Positions 46,882 to 55,879 of a DNA stretch of 64,000 bases are shown here, piece by piece. The stretch covers positions 62,001 to 126,000 of the forward strand of contig JBDXGY010000006.1 of NCBI GenBank assembly GCA_039989895.1. The letters are read 5' to 3'. Source of the stretch: Hyphomicrobiales bacterium (lineage in GTDB: Bacteria > Pseudomonadota > Alphaproteobacteria > Rhizobiales > JACESI01). The notes under the pieces are model-generated. The model was not told where the DNA came from, searched no databases, and saw nothing but the letters and a program-made list of their open reading frames with translations. Within the stretch, counting starts at the first letter, position 1. Each line of letters begins with the position of its first letter. The translations under genes and the position numbers were made by a program.

Positions 46882-47579
46882 TATGCATGTCCTCGCTCAA
46901 CGGCTTGTTTCCAAAATTGATCGTCGTCATAGGGGGTTGGATCTTCGATGTCGGCCAGATCAAGTGCTTCGCGGCGCTCAACACAGGTGCCGCAACAGCC
47001 GCAGTGAATGTCTTGGCCTTTATAGCAAGACCATGTCTCATTAAAGGGCACACCGATCTTTGCGCCGATACGCGCAATGTCAGATTTTGACATATCAACA
47101 AAGGGTGCCAAAAGCCGGATGTCGGCATATCCATCAAGCGCGTGGCGTTGCATGGTTTCAAAGGAATCGATGAAGCCGGGGCGGCAATCGGGATAGATGA
47201 AATGATCGCCACCGTGAACGGCTGTTGCAACCGCATCCGCGCCCTTGGCGGCCGCCACGCCAAAGGCAATGGTTAGCATGATTGCATTGCGGTTTGGAAC
47301 GATGGTGATTTTCATCGTATCTTGCGCATAATGTCCATCGGGCACATCTAGATCATCGGTTAAGGCAGAGCCGGTAAGCTGCGCGCCAATGGCGGTGATA
47401 TCAATAATGTCATGGGGAACGCCCAACCTGCTTGCACATTGTGCAGCATAGGAGAGTTCTACCTTGTGGCGCTGGCCATAGTCGAAAGAGACGAGGCCCA
47501 GCAGTGTGTTTTCAGCGGCGGCTTTATGTGCAAGCACAACGGAGTCCATCCCGCCTGAACAGACGACGAGTGTCTTCAT
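46881..47579 (-). CDS. queC: 7-cyano-7-deazaguanine synthase QueC
   Basis: 232 residues; makes preQ0 from 7-carboxy-7-deazaguanine, ammonia and ATP. The PP-loop is SGGMDS at 8-13, and the zinc cluster is CYKGQDIHCGCCGTC in the C-terminal part. It is the first gene of queC-queD-queE. Its ribosome-binding site, AAGGA, lies inside a predicted preQ1-I riboswitch immediately upstream, so the operon should be repressed by the pathway product. GTP cyclohydrolase and QueF genes, also needed, are not in the window. Confidence 0.96.
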   Translation of the reverse strand: MKTLVVCSGGMDSVVLAHKAAAENTLLGLVSFDYGQRHKVELSYAAQCASRLGVPHDIIDITAIGAQLTGSALTDDLDVPDGHYAQDTMKITIVPNRNAIMLTIAFGVAAAKGADAVATAVHGGDHFIYPDCRPGFIDSFETMQRHALDGYADIRLLAPFVDMSKSDIARIGAKIGVPFNETWSCYKGQDIHCGCCGTCVERREALDLADIEDPTPYDDDQFWKQAVERGHA

Positions 47580-47584
47580 GGTTT

Positions 47585-47636
47585 GATCCTTGTTTTTACC
47601 GGGTAGGCTGCGACCGGTGTCTAATTCATTTAGACA
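47585..47636 (-). promoter_or_regulatory. Putative preQ1-I riboswitch upstream of queC
   Basis: Read on the minus strand, the queC leader holds ACCGG-TCGCAGCCTAC-CCGGT followed by AAAAACAAGGATC and, 7 bases on, the ATG. P1 is A/CCGG (47618-47614) with CCGGT (47602-47598); the loop opens TCGCAG, the base before the 3' strand of P1 is the C that would pair preQ1, and the A-rich tail runs into CAAGG, as in the Thermoanaerobacter tengcongensis element. The tail's CAAGGA is also the ribosome-binding site, giving translational control. A 7-bp hairpin (TGTCTAA/TTAGACA, 47636-47618) abuts P1. The linker after P1 (5-6 bases) is short. Confidence 0.78.
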
Positions 47637-47661
47637 TGAGGGCTTCTATCAAAGAAACGCG

Positions 47662-47698
47662 CTGATGGAAAGAGTGTGCTTTCCATCAGTTTTTATTT
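47662..47698 (+). terminator. Strong hairpin with T-run between queC and dxs
   Basis: A perfect 11-bp stem, CTGATGGAAAG (47662-47672) with CTTTCCATCAG (47679-47689), 6-base loop, followed on the + strand by TTTTTATTT. Read on the minus strand, the direction of both flanking genes, it follows the dxs stop but is trailed only by CGCGTTTCTTT. It may end the dxs transcript weakly, or serve an unannotated + strand RNA. Confidence 0.75.
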
Positions 47699-47718
47699 AA
47701 GTCGTGGCAATGAGAATA

Positions 47719-49665
47719 TCAGGCAGTGAGGGGCGCGTTAGAAGAGGACGGCATTTCCTTGCCAAGCGTTTCAAATACTTTTTTGACGATGCCCGTATTA
47801 TCCAGTCCGGCTTGCGCGACCATGGCTTCTGGTTTGTCTTGATCCATGAAATAGTCAGGCATAATCATTGAACGCACTTTAAGGCTACCGTCTAAAAGAC
47901 CTGCATCACTCATATATTGCATAACATGGCTTCCAAAGCCGCCGACCGAACCTTCTTCGATGGTAATCAGCACGTCATGGGTTTTAGCAAGTTTGCTAAT
48001 CAACTCTTCGTCGAGAGGTTTAGCAAAACGAGCGTCGGCCACGGTTGTTGAAAGACCTTGAGCCTCAAGTTCTTCTGCTGCAATGAGCGCATTTTTCAAA
48101 GGAGCACCGAAGCATAGAAGCGCAATGCTGTTGCCTTCTTTGACAATCCGGCCCTTGCCGATTTCAAGTACTTCGCCTTTTTCTGGCAAATCAACGCCAA
48201 CACCTTCGCCGCGTGGATAGCGGAACGAGCATGGTCGGTCATTAATGGACACAGCGGTTGTCACCATATGTACCAACTCGGCCTCATCAGCCGCTGCCAT
48301 AACTACGAAGTTTGGCAGTGTCGCAAGATAGGTCGTATCAAAGGAACCAGCATGAGTAGAACCGTCAGCTCCGACAAAACCGGCCCGATCAATGGCGAAC
48401 CGCACGGGTAGACTTTGGATCGCCACATCATGCACTACTTGATCATAGGCGCGCTGAAGGAATGTCGAATAAATGGCACAAAACGGCTTATAGCCCTCCG
48501 TTGCCATGCCAGCGGCAAAGGTGACTGCGTGCTGTTCGGCGATGCCCACATCGAAAGTGCGCTCAGGAAAGGCACCACCGAAAGCATCAATGCCAGTGCC
48601 TGATGGCATGGCAGCTGTAATGCCTACAATTTTATCATCGCGGCCTGCTTCATCAATCAGCGCATTACCAAACACTTTCGTATAGCTTGGCGCGTTCGGC
48701 TTTGCTTTGACCTGTGTACCGGTGATGACATCAAATTTTGACACGCCATGGTATTTATCTGCTGAGGACTCTGCATATCCATAGCCTTTACCCTTTTGGG
48801 TCACGACATGAACAAGAATCGGTCCTTCTTTGCTGTCCCGCACATTGCGCAAAACTGGTAAGAGGTGATCAAGGTTATGACCATCAATTGGGCCAACATA
48901 GAAAAAGCCAAGTTCTTCAAACATTGTGCCACCGCCAGCCGCAAAGGAGCGGGCATATTCTTCGGCCTGTGCTGCGCGTCGTTGTAGGAATTTTGGTAGA
49001 TTATTAGCAAGCTGTTTGGCTGTTTCGCGCATAGAGCGATATGTTTTGCCAGAAACCAGACGCGCAAGATAAGCACTCATCGCACCCACGGGTGGGGCGA
49101 TCGACATTTCATTGTCGTTTAATATCACAATTTGCCGGGCATCAAGTGCGCCAGCATTATTCATTGCCTCATAGGCCATGCCAGCAGACATGGAACCGTC
49201 ACCAATGATCGATACGACGTTATTTGTGCCGCCCGCAAGATCACGCGCGACAGCCATGCCAAGACCCGCAGAAATCGAAGTTGATGAATGAGCTGCGCCA
49301 AAAGGATCATATTCACTTTCAGCCCGCTTGGTAAAACCTGAAAGGCCCTTTGGCTGGCGTAATGTCTTCATCCGGTCGCGTCGGCCTGTCAGGACTTTGT
49401 GAGGATAGCATTGGTGACCCACGTCCCAGATAATGCGGTCTTCAGGTGTATTGAAAACATGGTGGAGCGCAACCGTCAGCTCGACAACGCCAAGGCCTGA
49501 ACCAAGGTGCCCACCTGTGATAGAAACCGTGTTGATAACCTCCGTGCGCAATTCATCTGCCAACTGACGCAGTTCGCTATCAGGAAGTTCGCGCAATTCT
49601 GATGGTATATTAATTGTATCCAACAGAGGTGTCTGTGAGAGATTATCAGGTGTTTTTGAAGTCAT
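47719..49665 (-). CDS. dxs: 1-deoxy-D-xylulose-5-phosphate synthase
   Basis: 648-residue thiamine-diphosphate enzyme joining pyruvate and glyceraldehyde 3-phosphate, first step of the MEP isoprenoid pathway. TPP motif: [18 protein letters not shown] through LNDNEMSI; other family blocks are [41 protein letters not shown] and [15 protein letters not shown]. Full length. It follows xseB and hdaH leftwards with a 221-base gap that may hold its own promoter, and upstream control is not obvious. Confidence 0.97.
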   Translation of the reverse strand: MTSKTPDNLSQTPLLDTINIPSELRELPDSELRQLADELRTEVINTVSITGGHLGSGLGVVELTVALHHVFNTPEDRIIWDVGHQCYPHKVLTGRRDRMKTLRQPKGLSGFTKRAESEYDPFGAAHSSTSISAGLGMAVARDLAGGTNNVVSIIGDGSMSAGMAYEAMNNAGALDARQIVILNDNEMSIAPPVGAMSAYLARLVSGKTYRSMRETAKQLANNLPKFLQRRAAQAEEYARSFAAGGGTMFEELGFFYVGPIDGHNLDHLLPVLRNVRDSKEGPILVHVVTQKGKGYGYAESSADKYHGVSKFDVITGTQVKAKPNAPSYTKVFGNALIDEAGRDDKIVGITAAMPSGTGIDAFGGAFPERTFDVGIAEQHAVTFAAGMATEGYKPFCAIYSTFLQRAYDQVVHDVAIQSLPVRFAIDRAGFVGADGSTHAGSFDTTYLATLPNFVVMAAADEAELVHMVTTAVSINDRPCSFRYPRGEGVGVDLPEKGEVLEIGKGRIVKEGNSIALLCFGAPLKNALIAAEELEAQGLSTTVADARFAKPLDEELISKLAKTHDVLITIEEGSVGGFGSHVMQYMSDAGLLDGSLKVRSMIMPDYFMDQDKPEAMVAQAGLDNTGIVKKVFETLGKEMPSSSNAPLTA

Positions 49666-49886
49666 TGTCGGTTTAAATCCGTGTCATTATCATTCGTTGT
49701 GCCACCATAATGAAATGTATTGGCAGAACAAGCACACTCTGCGATTTGTGATCGACCGCGAGCGATTGTGTTTTTAAAGCGCTGAGTACACAAAATATGC
49801 TGAGCGTTATGTTTTTAATACTAAAAATTGAATCAATAAAGTTTATACCACTGATTTAATTGATTTTTTTGTCAATTTTAGTTGTT

Positions 49887-50144
49887 TTAGTCTAGTTTGG
49901 TTTCACTGGCACCCAGTGGCGAGCCATCAGCAGAAAGTCTTATTCTCTCTATTTTTTTCTCAGCTTGAGATAATAATTTTTCGCAGTGTTTCTTTAATGC
50001 CTCACCTCGTTCGTAGATTTGGATCGACTGTTCCAAGTCCACGCTACCTTGTTCAAGTTTGCTGACAATGCTTTCAAGCTCTTGCAAAGCCTGTTCAAAA
50101 GGTAATGCATTGATATCTTCAGGTGTTTTGGCTTCTTCTGTCAT
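49887..50144 (-). CDS. xseB: Exodeoxyribonuclease VII small subunit
   Basis: 85 residues. XseB combines with XseA to form exonuclease VII, which degrades single-stranded DNA. The helical family core is [43 protein letters not shown]. It follows hdaH by 10 bases and precedes dxs, a known alphaproteobacterial order. The large subunit gene is not in the window. Confidence 0.93.
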   Translation of the reverse strand: MTEEAKTPEDINALPFEQALQELESIVSKLEQGSVDLEQSIQIYERGEALKKHCEKLLSQAEKKIERIRLSADGSPLGASETKLD

Positions 50145-50154
50145 GACGATGAAC

Positions 50155-51084
50155 TTACCCAGCTAACAAAGTGGTTACATGAGCATGCACTGATGTTGCA
50201 AGCCCTTCAAGATCGTAGCCGCCTTCTAGCGTGCTCACCAGCCGATTGTCGCAAAACTTGTCCGCAAGTTCCATAATTTTACCGGTTGCCCACTGAAAAT
50301 CGTCGGCTTCGAGGTTGATATTGGCAAGTGGGTCACGTCGATGAGCATCAAATCCGGCAGAAACCAATATTAAATCAGGTGAGAAATCGCTGACAGTGGG
50401 TAAAATGCGAGTAGTAAATGCTTCTTTAAAATGCTCACCGTCGTCGCCGGCTCGCAGTGGTGCGTTGCAGATTGTATTATGCTCACCCGTTTCCCCAAGG
50501 TGGCCTGAACCGGGAAAAAGCGGCATTTGGTGCGTTGAACAAAACAAAACGCTTTCATCATCCCAAAAAATATCTTGTGTGCCATTGCCGTGGTGTACAT
50601 CAAAATCAACAATGGCAATGCGCTCAAGTCCGTGTGTTTTTTGGGCGTGCCTTGCGGCGATTGCAATCGTGTTGAAAAGACAAAACCCCATTGCTGTCTT
50701 TTTTTCTGCGTGATGACCGGGGGGGCGTAGGGCACAAAAAGCATTGTCTGCATCGCCTGAAATAACGGTGTCGACCCCATGACAAATGCCGCCTAGAGCG
50801 CGATAGGCGGCCTCCATGCTGCCTGGCGATAAATAGGTGTCGCCATCAATTTGTACGAGATTATCTTCCGGTACATTTGCCTCCAGCGTGTGAATATAGT
50901 CATCGGGATGGCATAGACTTGCCAAATCCGCATTGCCCAAAGGTGCTTCGCAGCGATTGAGCGCATAAAAACTCTCATCAGCTAGCGTCTGATTGACCAT
51001 CAATATGCGATCTATGCGCTCTGGATGACCTTCAGGTGTCACATGATTTGCAAAAGCATCATGATAAATGAGCTGTGTTGTCAA
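50155..51084 (-). CDS. Histone deacetylase family protein (acetoin utilisation/APAH type)
   Basis: 309-residue zinc-dependent deacetylase. The active-site blocks [19 protein letters not shown] (tandem His) and [17 protein letters not shown] (metal ligands Asp and His) are intact, with the second Asp ligand in [13 protein letters not shown]. Cytoplasmic. In bacteria the substrate may be acetyl-polyamines, acetylated proteins or small amides; undefined here. It probably starts the hdaH-xseB-dxs unit. Confidence 0.92.
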   Translation of the reverse strand: MTTQLIYHDAFANHVTPEGHPERIDRILMVNQTLADESFYALNRCEAPLGNADLASLCHPDDYIHTLEANVPEDNLVQIDGDTYLSPGSMEAAYRALGGICHGVDTVISGDADNAFCALRPPGHHAEKKTAMGFCLFNTIAIAARHAQKTHGLERIAIVDFDVHHGNGTQDIFWDDESVLFCSTHQMPLFPGSGHLGETGEHNTICNAPLRAGDDGEHFKEAFTTRILPTVSDFSPDLILVSAGFDAHRRDPLANINLEADDFQWATGKIMELADKFCDNRLVSTLEGGYDLEGLATSVHAHVTTLLAG

Positions 51085-51141
51085 AATTCAATCCTTTAAG
51101 CTGCGACTGAGACAAGGCGATGAAAGGTGCGCTGTCAAGAT

Positions 51142-51534
51142 TTAAGTCTCCTCGTCACGACCAAAGGTCCATAGCTTGTTGGCGCTATAGGTGATGAGGA
51201 TGAGAAACACAGTGGTGATGATTTGCGAAATTAGATAGCCCCAACCAAGTGGACCAGTAAACAGGGCCATTAAGGCGGTATTCGTTACAAGGCTGATGCC
51301 TGCCACGGTGAAAAATCGTGGCACGGTGACTGTGTGTTTGCGTGTGGAGCGAAACGTTAGTCGACGGTTGAGATAATAACTCACCACTGCACCAAGAAAT
51401 GCGCCTGCAGCGGAAGCTGGCACAGGAGCAACATTAAGTGCTTCAACAAGAAAAATCAGCAATAGGTAATGACAGGCCGTTGCAACAACACCGACGATTA
51501 AAAAACTCGCAAATTCTCGCTTTAGTGCATTCAT
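51142..51534 (-). CDS. GtrA family membrane protein (polyprenyl-phosphate-sugar flippase-like)
   Basis: 130 residues with four transmembrane helices, matching GtrA: FASFLIVGVVATACHYLLLIFLV, then a PAAAGAFLGAVVSYYLNRRLTFRS loop and a C-terminal TYSANKLWTF block. GtrA proteins are thought to flip polyprenyl-phosphate-linked single sugars made by a GtrB-type enzyme. Its start overlaps the stop of the YfhO-like gene by 4 bases, so it belongs to that cassette. The lipid-flipping role is established for relatives, inferred here. Confidence 0.9.
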   Translation of the reverse strand: MNALKREFASFLIVGVVATACHYLLLIFLVEALNVAPVPASAAGAFLGAVVSYYLNRRLTFRSTRKHTVTVPRFFTVAGISLVTNTALMALFTGPLGWGYLISQIITTVFLILITYSANKLWTFGRDEET

Positions 51535-53762
51535 TGCGGTTCTGCCAAAAGATCACGCACAGCTTTGCTCAGATTATCGATACTCAATGGTTTGAATTTG
51601 AAAACGACATCACTTTTACCACTCGGAATTTTAACGGCTCTAAAGAGTTTTTCGTGACGATTAATAGGCGCAGACACCCCGTTTACCTCGGCTACCCATC
51701 CTGGATAATAAAAATCGCGCAAAACGAGGTGCCCACCGGTAAGACTTTCAGCGGCGATATGAATTTCAGTATTTTCATAGCTGGTAATGTTGGCATGGCC
51801 CAAGATATGTGAGCTATCTTTAGCAAGGATGACAGCTCTTGGTTCTGCTTGCGCATTTTCATATATATGGGCGGTGAAGTTACCGTATTTCATAACATCT
51901 AAAAGCTTAAACCTACCCTCGGCCAGCGTTGGGTCAATCTTAGTAATGGGAGCGCCGCTGATGATATATTTAATGCCGAGCTGATTGGTCACTGCTGTGT
52001 CATAGCTTGTCATTACATCGCCAAATTTTCTTTTTCTAGCGGCGCTGTTTTGCATATTTGGTGCGAGATGTTCTTCAAAGGTTTTCAACCGAATAGGATT
52101 ATAGCCAAGCAAATTATGAAAGTTCGCAACTTGCGCTATATTTTGTACGGCAGGCCCAAGCCCCAGAATTTCAATGCGCCAAGGGGCGCCGCTTGGGTCT
52201 TTCGGTATTAAATATTGTTGCACCTTGGCAAAAACAGGCTCTTCGCTCGGCGCAGTTTGTGCTTTATAAAAATCGATCGGGCGTGCATTGCCATTAATAC
52301 CAGATAGGTGATGGATAAGATCGAAACTAACAACCACCAACAATGCGCCAAGAAAATAAGGGCGCAGTTTTGGGTGGTGTCGGGCGTAATATATAAGGCC
52401 GATGATCAGGCTCGCAAAAACAATGAAAATGCCAAAGCTGTCGAGAAAGTAACTAACTCTTTCTCGTTCAACGGCCATCAAAACGCTGATATAAAGGATC
52501 GCACCAATGAGGACGATAAAAAGCAGTTCGGAAACTTTTGTCGATTTTCGCGCGGGTTTTGATAAAACCTCATGCAACAGCGCGCCACTCATTAAACTGA
52601 GTGCAAGACCAAAGATAAACAATCCATCGGAGGGGCGGCGAAACAGACTGACGCCTGGAATATATTCGTAAAGATAAGCAAAGAAAGGCGTATAGCGTCC
52701 AAGTGAATAGACAAGCATAAAAAGAGCAGTGGCAAGGAAAAACCGAACACCGCGTGCCTTCAGCCGTCTACCTAAAATACCATACCAAAACAGCATCACC
52801 ACCGGAAGGACACCAATATAAAGGTGCATCATGCCACGGTGCATTTTGAGCGGTTCGCCACCCCATTTAGCTCCGGCCGGCCCCCAATAGTCGCCAAATA
52901 TTCTCAAAGAGCCGAAATACTCAGACCAAAAGAAGCTAACCATTGCCGCAGGATGAAGTGATTGCCAGCTTGCTGCTGCCAGATCAAAGTCGGGTCGGTT
53001 GCTGTTTTGCGCAAGTTGCAGCAGGAGCAATACTGGTATGGCCGCAATGGAAAGCGCGATCATGCCGCCGAGGATAGTGGGCCATTGTTTTTTGATTGTT
53101 GTTAGGGCTTTTGCCGCTTTGAATTGCGGCGCTATTTCTACCAGCCAAAAGACGAATAAAAACCAAGAGCCGAGATAAGCAACATGGTCACGATTTACCA
53201 GCATCAGCCCCAATGATAGTCCAAATAAACCACCGCGCCACCAACCGCCATAGCGCAAGGTGGCATCAAGCCGCCAAAGAGCTACACAAAGCCACATCAT
53301 GGAGACATTCATAAGGACATGCTCCATCCTGATCGCCAGCACACCACCCATCATAGCGGTAAGAGCTGCGGTGAGAGCAGCAGCTGCGACCCAGCCCCGT
53401 GCCCGACCAAAGGCAAAGACGGCTGCTCCTATGATGAAGAGATGAAAAAGTTGAACCGCGTCAACTAAATGAGCGGATGGCGCACTTGAAAGCAGTGCCG
53501 GTAACCAGAGTGATGGTGTGAGTAATGTTGATTGCGGATCGGCTAACATTGGAAAACCCGCATAATGATAAGGGCTCCATGCGGCGCTCTCGCCATTGTG
53601 CAAAGCGTGCGCAGCAAAACGGACCATTGCATAAAAATGGTTCTTCGCATCGTGGGGTATAATGAGTTTGTCGATGAACCACGGCTGACAAAAGACGAAC
53701 CAAACTGCAAAAAGCGCAGCCAATGATAGTTGCGTGGTTCGATCAACGCGATATCTAGTCAT
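51531..53762 (-). CDS. YfhO-like GT-C membrane glycosyltransferase
   Basis: 743-residue inner-membrane protein with some 12-13 helices. The first extracytoplasmic loop has the acidic GT-C-type site (IPHDAKNHFYAMVRFA), and the C-terminal periplasmic domain shows the YfhO-type ending: LVLRDFYYPGWVAEVNGV and INRHEKLFRAVKIPSG. In Bacillus and Listeria YfhO works with a CsbB/GtrB-type GT2 and a GtrA to add a sugar to teichoic acid; ArnT/FlmK-type proteins do the equivalent on lipid A. All three components are here. The acceptor is unknown. Confidence 0.82.
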   Translation of the reverse strand: MTRYRVDRTTQLSLAALFAVWFVFCQPWFIDKLIIPHDAKNHFYAMVRFAAHALHNGESAAWSPYHYAGFPMLADPQSTLLTPSLWLPALLSSAPSAHLVDAVQLFHLFIIGAAVFAFGRARGWVAAAALTAALTAMMGGVLAIRMEHVLMNVSMMWLCVALWRLDATLRYGGWWRGGLFGLSLGLMLVNRDHVAYLGSWFLFVFWLVEIAPQFKAAKALTTIKKQWPTILGGMIALSIAAIPVLLLLQLAQNSNRPDFDLAAASWQSLHPAAMVSFFWSEYFGSLRIFGDYWGPAGAKWGGEPLKMHRGMMHLYIGVLPVVMLFWYGILGRRLKARGVRFFLATALFMLVYSLGRYTPFFAYLYEYIPGVSLFRRPSDGLFIFGLALSLMSGALLHEVLSKPARKSTKVSELLFIVLIGAILYISVLMAVERERVSYFLDSFGIFIVFASLIIGLIYYARHHPKLRPYFLGALLVVVSFDLIHHLSGINGNARPIDFYKAQTAPSEEPVFAKVQQYLIPKDPSGAPWRIEILGLGPAVQNIAQVANFHNLLGYNPIRLKTFEEHLAPNMQNSAARKRKFGDVMTSYDTAVTNQLGIKYIISGAPITKIDPTLAEGRFKLLDVMKYGNFTAHIYENAQAEPRAVILAKDSSHILGHANITSYENTEIHIAAESLTGGHLVLRDFYYPGWVAEVNGVSAPINRHEKLFRAVKIPSGKSDVVFKFKPLSIDNLSKAVRDLLAEPQ

Positions 53763-53820
53763 TATTCTATATTCAATTCCGGCAGGTTAGATCTATGCTT
53801 GCAGACAGTATCAACTGATA

Positions 53821-54852
53821 TCACGAGGCAAGTCTTTTTTCTTGCGTGCTTTCTATTGCCTCTACTTCATCTTCGCTGAACCCTGCTGTTTCTTGTACCA
53901 GATAAAGAGGGCGCTGTTTAACTTCTGCCAAGACGCGGCTCAAATATTCTCCAACGATCCCAAGTCCAAGAAGTTGAACGCCAGAGAAAAAACATATCGC
54001 CGCCATCAATGATGGGTAACCGGGTACATTGGTTCCGTATAAGGCGCGATCTAGCAAAATGTAAGTCGCATAAGTAACAGAAGATACCGACAATAATAGG
54101 CCGATATAGGTCCACACTTTTAGGGGAACAGAACCAAACGATGTGATGCCTTTGAGGGAAAATTGGAACAGTTTGAAAATGCTCCACGCTGATACGCCGT
54201 TTGCGCGCGGTGCAACCTCAAAGGGAACGGGCACACGCTTAAAGCCAACCCAAGCGTAAAGCCCTTTCGTAAAACGCTCGCGCTCAGGCAGTGATAAAAT
54301 AGCTTTAACGACCTTTCGGTCAATCAATAGAAAATCACCAAGCCCTTGCATCAGTTTCACATCTGATATGGCTGAAAAAATCCGATAGAAGCTTTTAGTC
54401 AATAAGCGGCGCATAAAATCATCGTCATTACGTGATTTGCGTGAGCCATAGACTATTTCGCCGCCATCACGCCATTCGCGCACAAAGTCGATCAGGACTT
54501 CCGGTGGGTGTTGAAGATCGGCATCAATTTGAATAACCGCATCCCCTGTTGCATGAGCCAATCCTGCGTTAAGAGCAGCTTCTTTGCCAAAATTACGACT
54601 GAAGCGAACAAGCTTAATTGCATGATTATTGCGGCGAGCGGCAATGATGCGTTCTGCCGTATTATCGTTGCTGCCATCATCGACAAAAACAATCTCGTAG
54701 GGCAAGCCTATCTCGTTCATTACCGCAGACAGGCGTTCTAGGAACGGCTCAACATTGCTTGCCTCGTTATAACTTGGCACCACGACAGAAAGGGATTTAT
54801 CAAAATCCCTGATTGAATTTTTTGTTTTTAAAGATGGATGTGGTGTTAACAT
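53821..54852 (-). CDS. GtrB/ArnC-like polyprenyl-phosphate glycosyltransferase (GT2)
   Basis: 343 residues. The N-terminal GT2 domain begins LSVVVPSYNEASNVEPFLERL, with nucleotide-binding VDDGSNDN and the DxD-type IDADLQHPPEVL; two C-terminal transmembrane helices follow. This arrangement fits GtrB/ArnC/CsbB, which load a sugar nucleotide onto polyprenyl phosphate on the cytoplasmic side. It is 58 bases upstream of the YfhO-like gene. Sugar identity unknown; the divergent deacetylase suggests an N-acetylhexosamine. Confidence 0.9.
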   Translation of the reverse strand: MLTPHPSLKTKNSIRDFDKSLSVVVPSYNEASNVEPFLERLSAVMNEIGLPYEIVFVDDGSNDNTAERIIAARRNNHAIKLVRFSRNFGKEAALNAGLAHATGDAVIQIDADLQHPPEVLIDFVREWRDGGEIVYGSRKSRNDDDFMRRLLTKSFYRIFSAISDVKLMQGLGDFLLIDRKVVKAILSLPERERFTKGLYAWVGFKRVPVPFEVAPRANGVSAWSIFKLFQFSLKGITSFGSVPLKVWTYIGLLLSVSSVTYATYILLDRALYGTNVPGYPSLMAAICFFSGVQLLGLGIVGEYLSRVLAEVKQRPLYLVQETAGFSEDEVEAIESTQEKRLAS

Positions 54853-55038
54853 GGTACCCTTAAAAGAACTCTATATATTCATTTCTTTATAAAGAAAAAC
54901 TATCGCTTTGGACATAAAAGAAAGTAACTTATTTTTGATGATATTCATAGGGGAGTGAGGCTGAATGGTTATGACTTTGACGGCAGCCTTGAAATTTCAT
55001 TATTTTGTTGCTGAAAACACGCATAAGAGAGAGATCTA

Positions 55039-55872
55039 TTGCCGCTTTTGACACTATGTGCGGATGACTTCGGTTTGAATTCTGCAGTCAATGAAGGGAT
55101 TATCAGGCTCGTTAAAGCGGGTCGGTTGAACGCTGTGAGCTGTATGGTGGGTGGCGCAGAATTTTCTAAAGGCCTGCCTATGCTGATGAAGGCCTGTGAA
55201 GCAGCGCCTATCAAGGTTGAAATCGGCCTTCATCTTACCTTCACAGAATATCAACCGCTTGGGTCAATGAAAAAGTTAGCACCGAAGGGCGAATTGCCGT
55301 CAGTAGGAGTGCTCCTTCTGAAAAGTCATCTCCGTCTGTTGGATGTGCGAGAGCTGCATGATGAGATGGCTCGCCAATGGCAGTGCTTTGTTGAGACCGT
55401 AGGCAAAGCGCCAGATTTTATGGACGGCCACCAGCATGTTCATCTCTTTCCTCAACTACGTGAGGCAGTTGTCGAGCTTGCTAAAACCAAGTTTCAGGAC
55501 AAGGGATGGGTGCGTAGTTGTCATGCAGACAGTGCGCGACTGCGTGCGTGCGGTTTGCCATCCACACGGGCATCCGCACGGGTATTCATTATCTCATATC
55601 TTGCTAAACATATGGCGCAAAAGCTCCAGCAAGAGGGCGTCAAAACCAATCCAGTTTTCTATGGCATTAATGACTTCAATAAAAATGAAAATTTTGCTGA
55701 TCTGATGCAGGTCTGGGTGTCTTTAGCCGCAGCTCAAAAGGAGTGGGCTGTGATCATGTGTCATCCAGGATTGAAAAGTGACAATGACAGTATTTGGGAT
55801 CCGATTGCGGCGCGAAGAATTGATGAATTTGAGGTGCTTTCGAGGTCAGATTCAATATATAACTTAAAATAA
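55039..55872 (+). CDS. ChbG/HpnK (YdjC)-family carbohydrate deacetylase, NaxD-like
   Basis: 277 residues. The metal site and catalytic motifs are present: CADDFGLN (D9-D10), GLHLTFTE (H65), DGHQHVHLFP (H131, H133, H135) and MCHPG near the C terminus. Family enzymes remove acetyl groups from N-acetylglucosamine-containing sugars; NaxD of Francisella and its Bordetella relative deacetylate a polyprenyl-phosphate sugar destined for lipid A. HpnK, of hopanoid loci, is another member. The start is TTG at 55039, with AAGAGAGAGA about 6 bases upstream and no ATG nearby. It is divergent from the GT2 gene. Confidence 0.88.
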   Translation: MPLLTLCADDFGLNSAVNEGIIRLVKAGRLNAVSCMVGGAEFSKGLPMLMKACEAAPIKVEIGLHLTFTEYQPLGSMKKLAPKGELPSVGVLLLKSHLRLLDVRELHDEMARQWQCFVETVGKAPDFMDGHQHVHLFPQLREAVVELAKTKFQDKGWVRSCHADSARLRACGLPSTRASARVFIISYLAKHMAQKLQQEGVKTNPVFYGINDFNKNENFADLMQVWVSLAAAQKEWAVIMCHPGLKSDNDSIWDPIAARRIDEFEVLSRSDSIYNLK

Positions 55873-55879
55873 GTTTATT

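Noticed and set aside
49666-49886. AT-rich gap between xseB and dxs examined for a thiamine or other riboswitch and a small RNA
   Set aside because: No TPP-type core (no CUGAGA element) and only a weak 6-bp hairpin near the xseB stop; probably just a promoter region.
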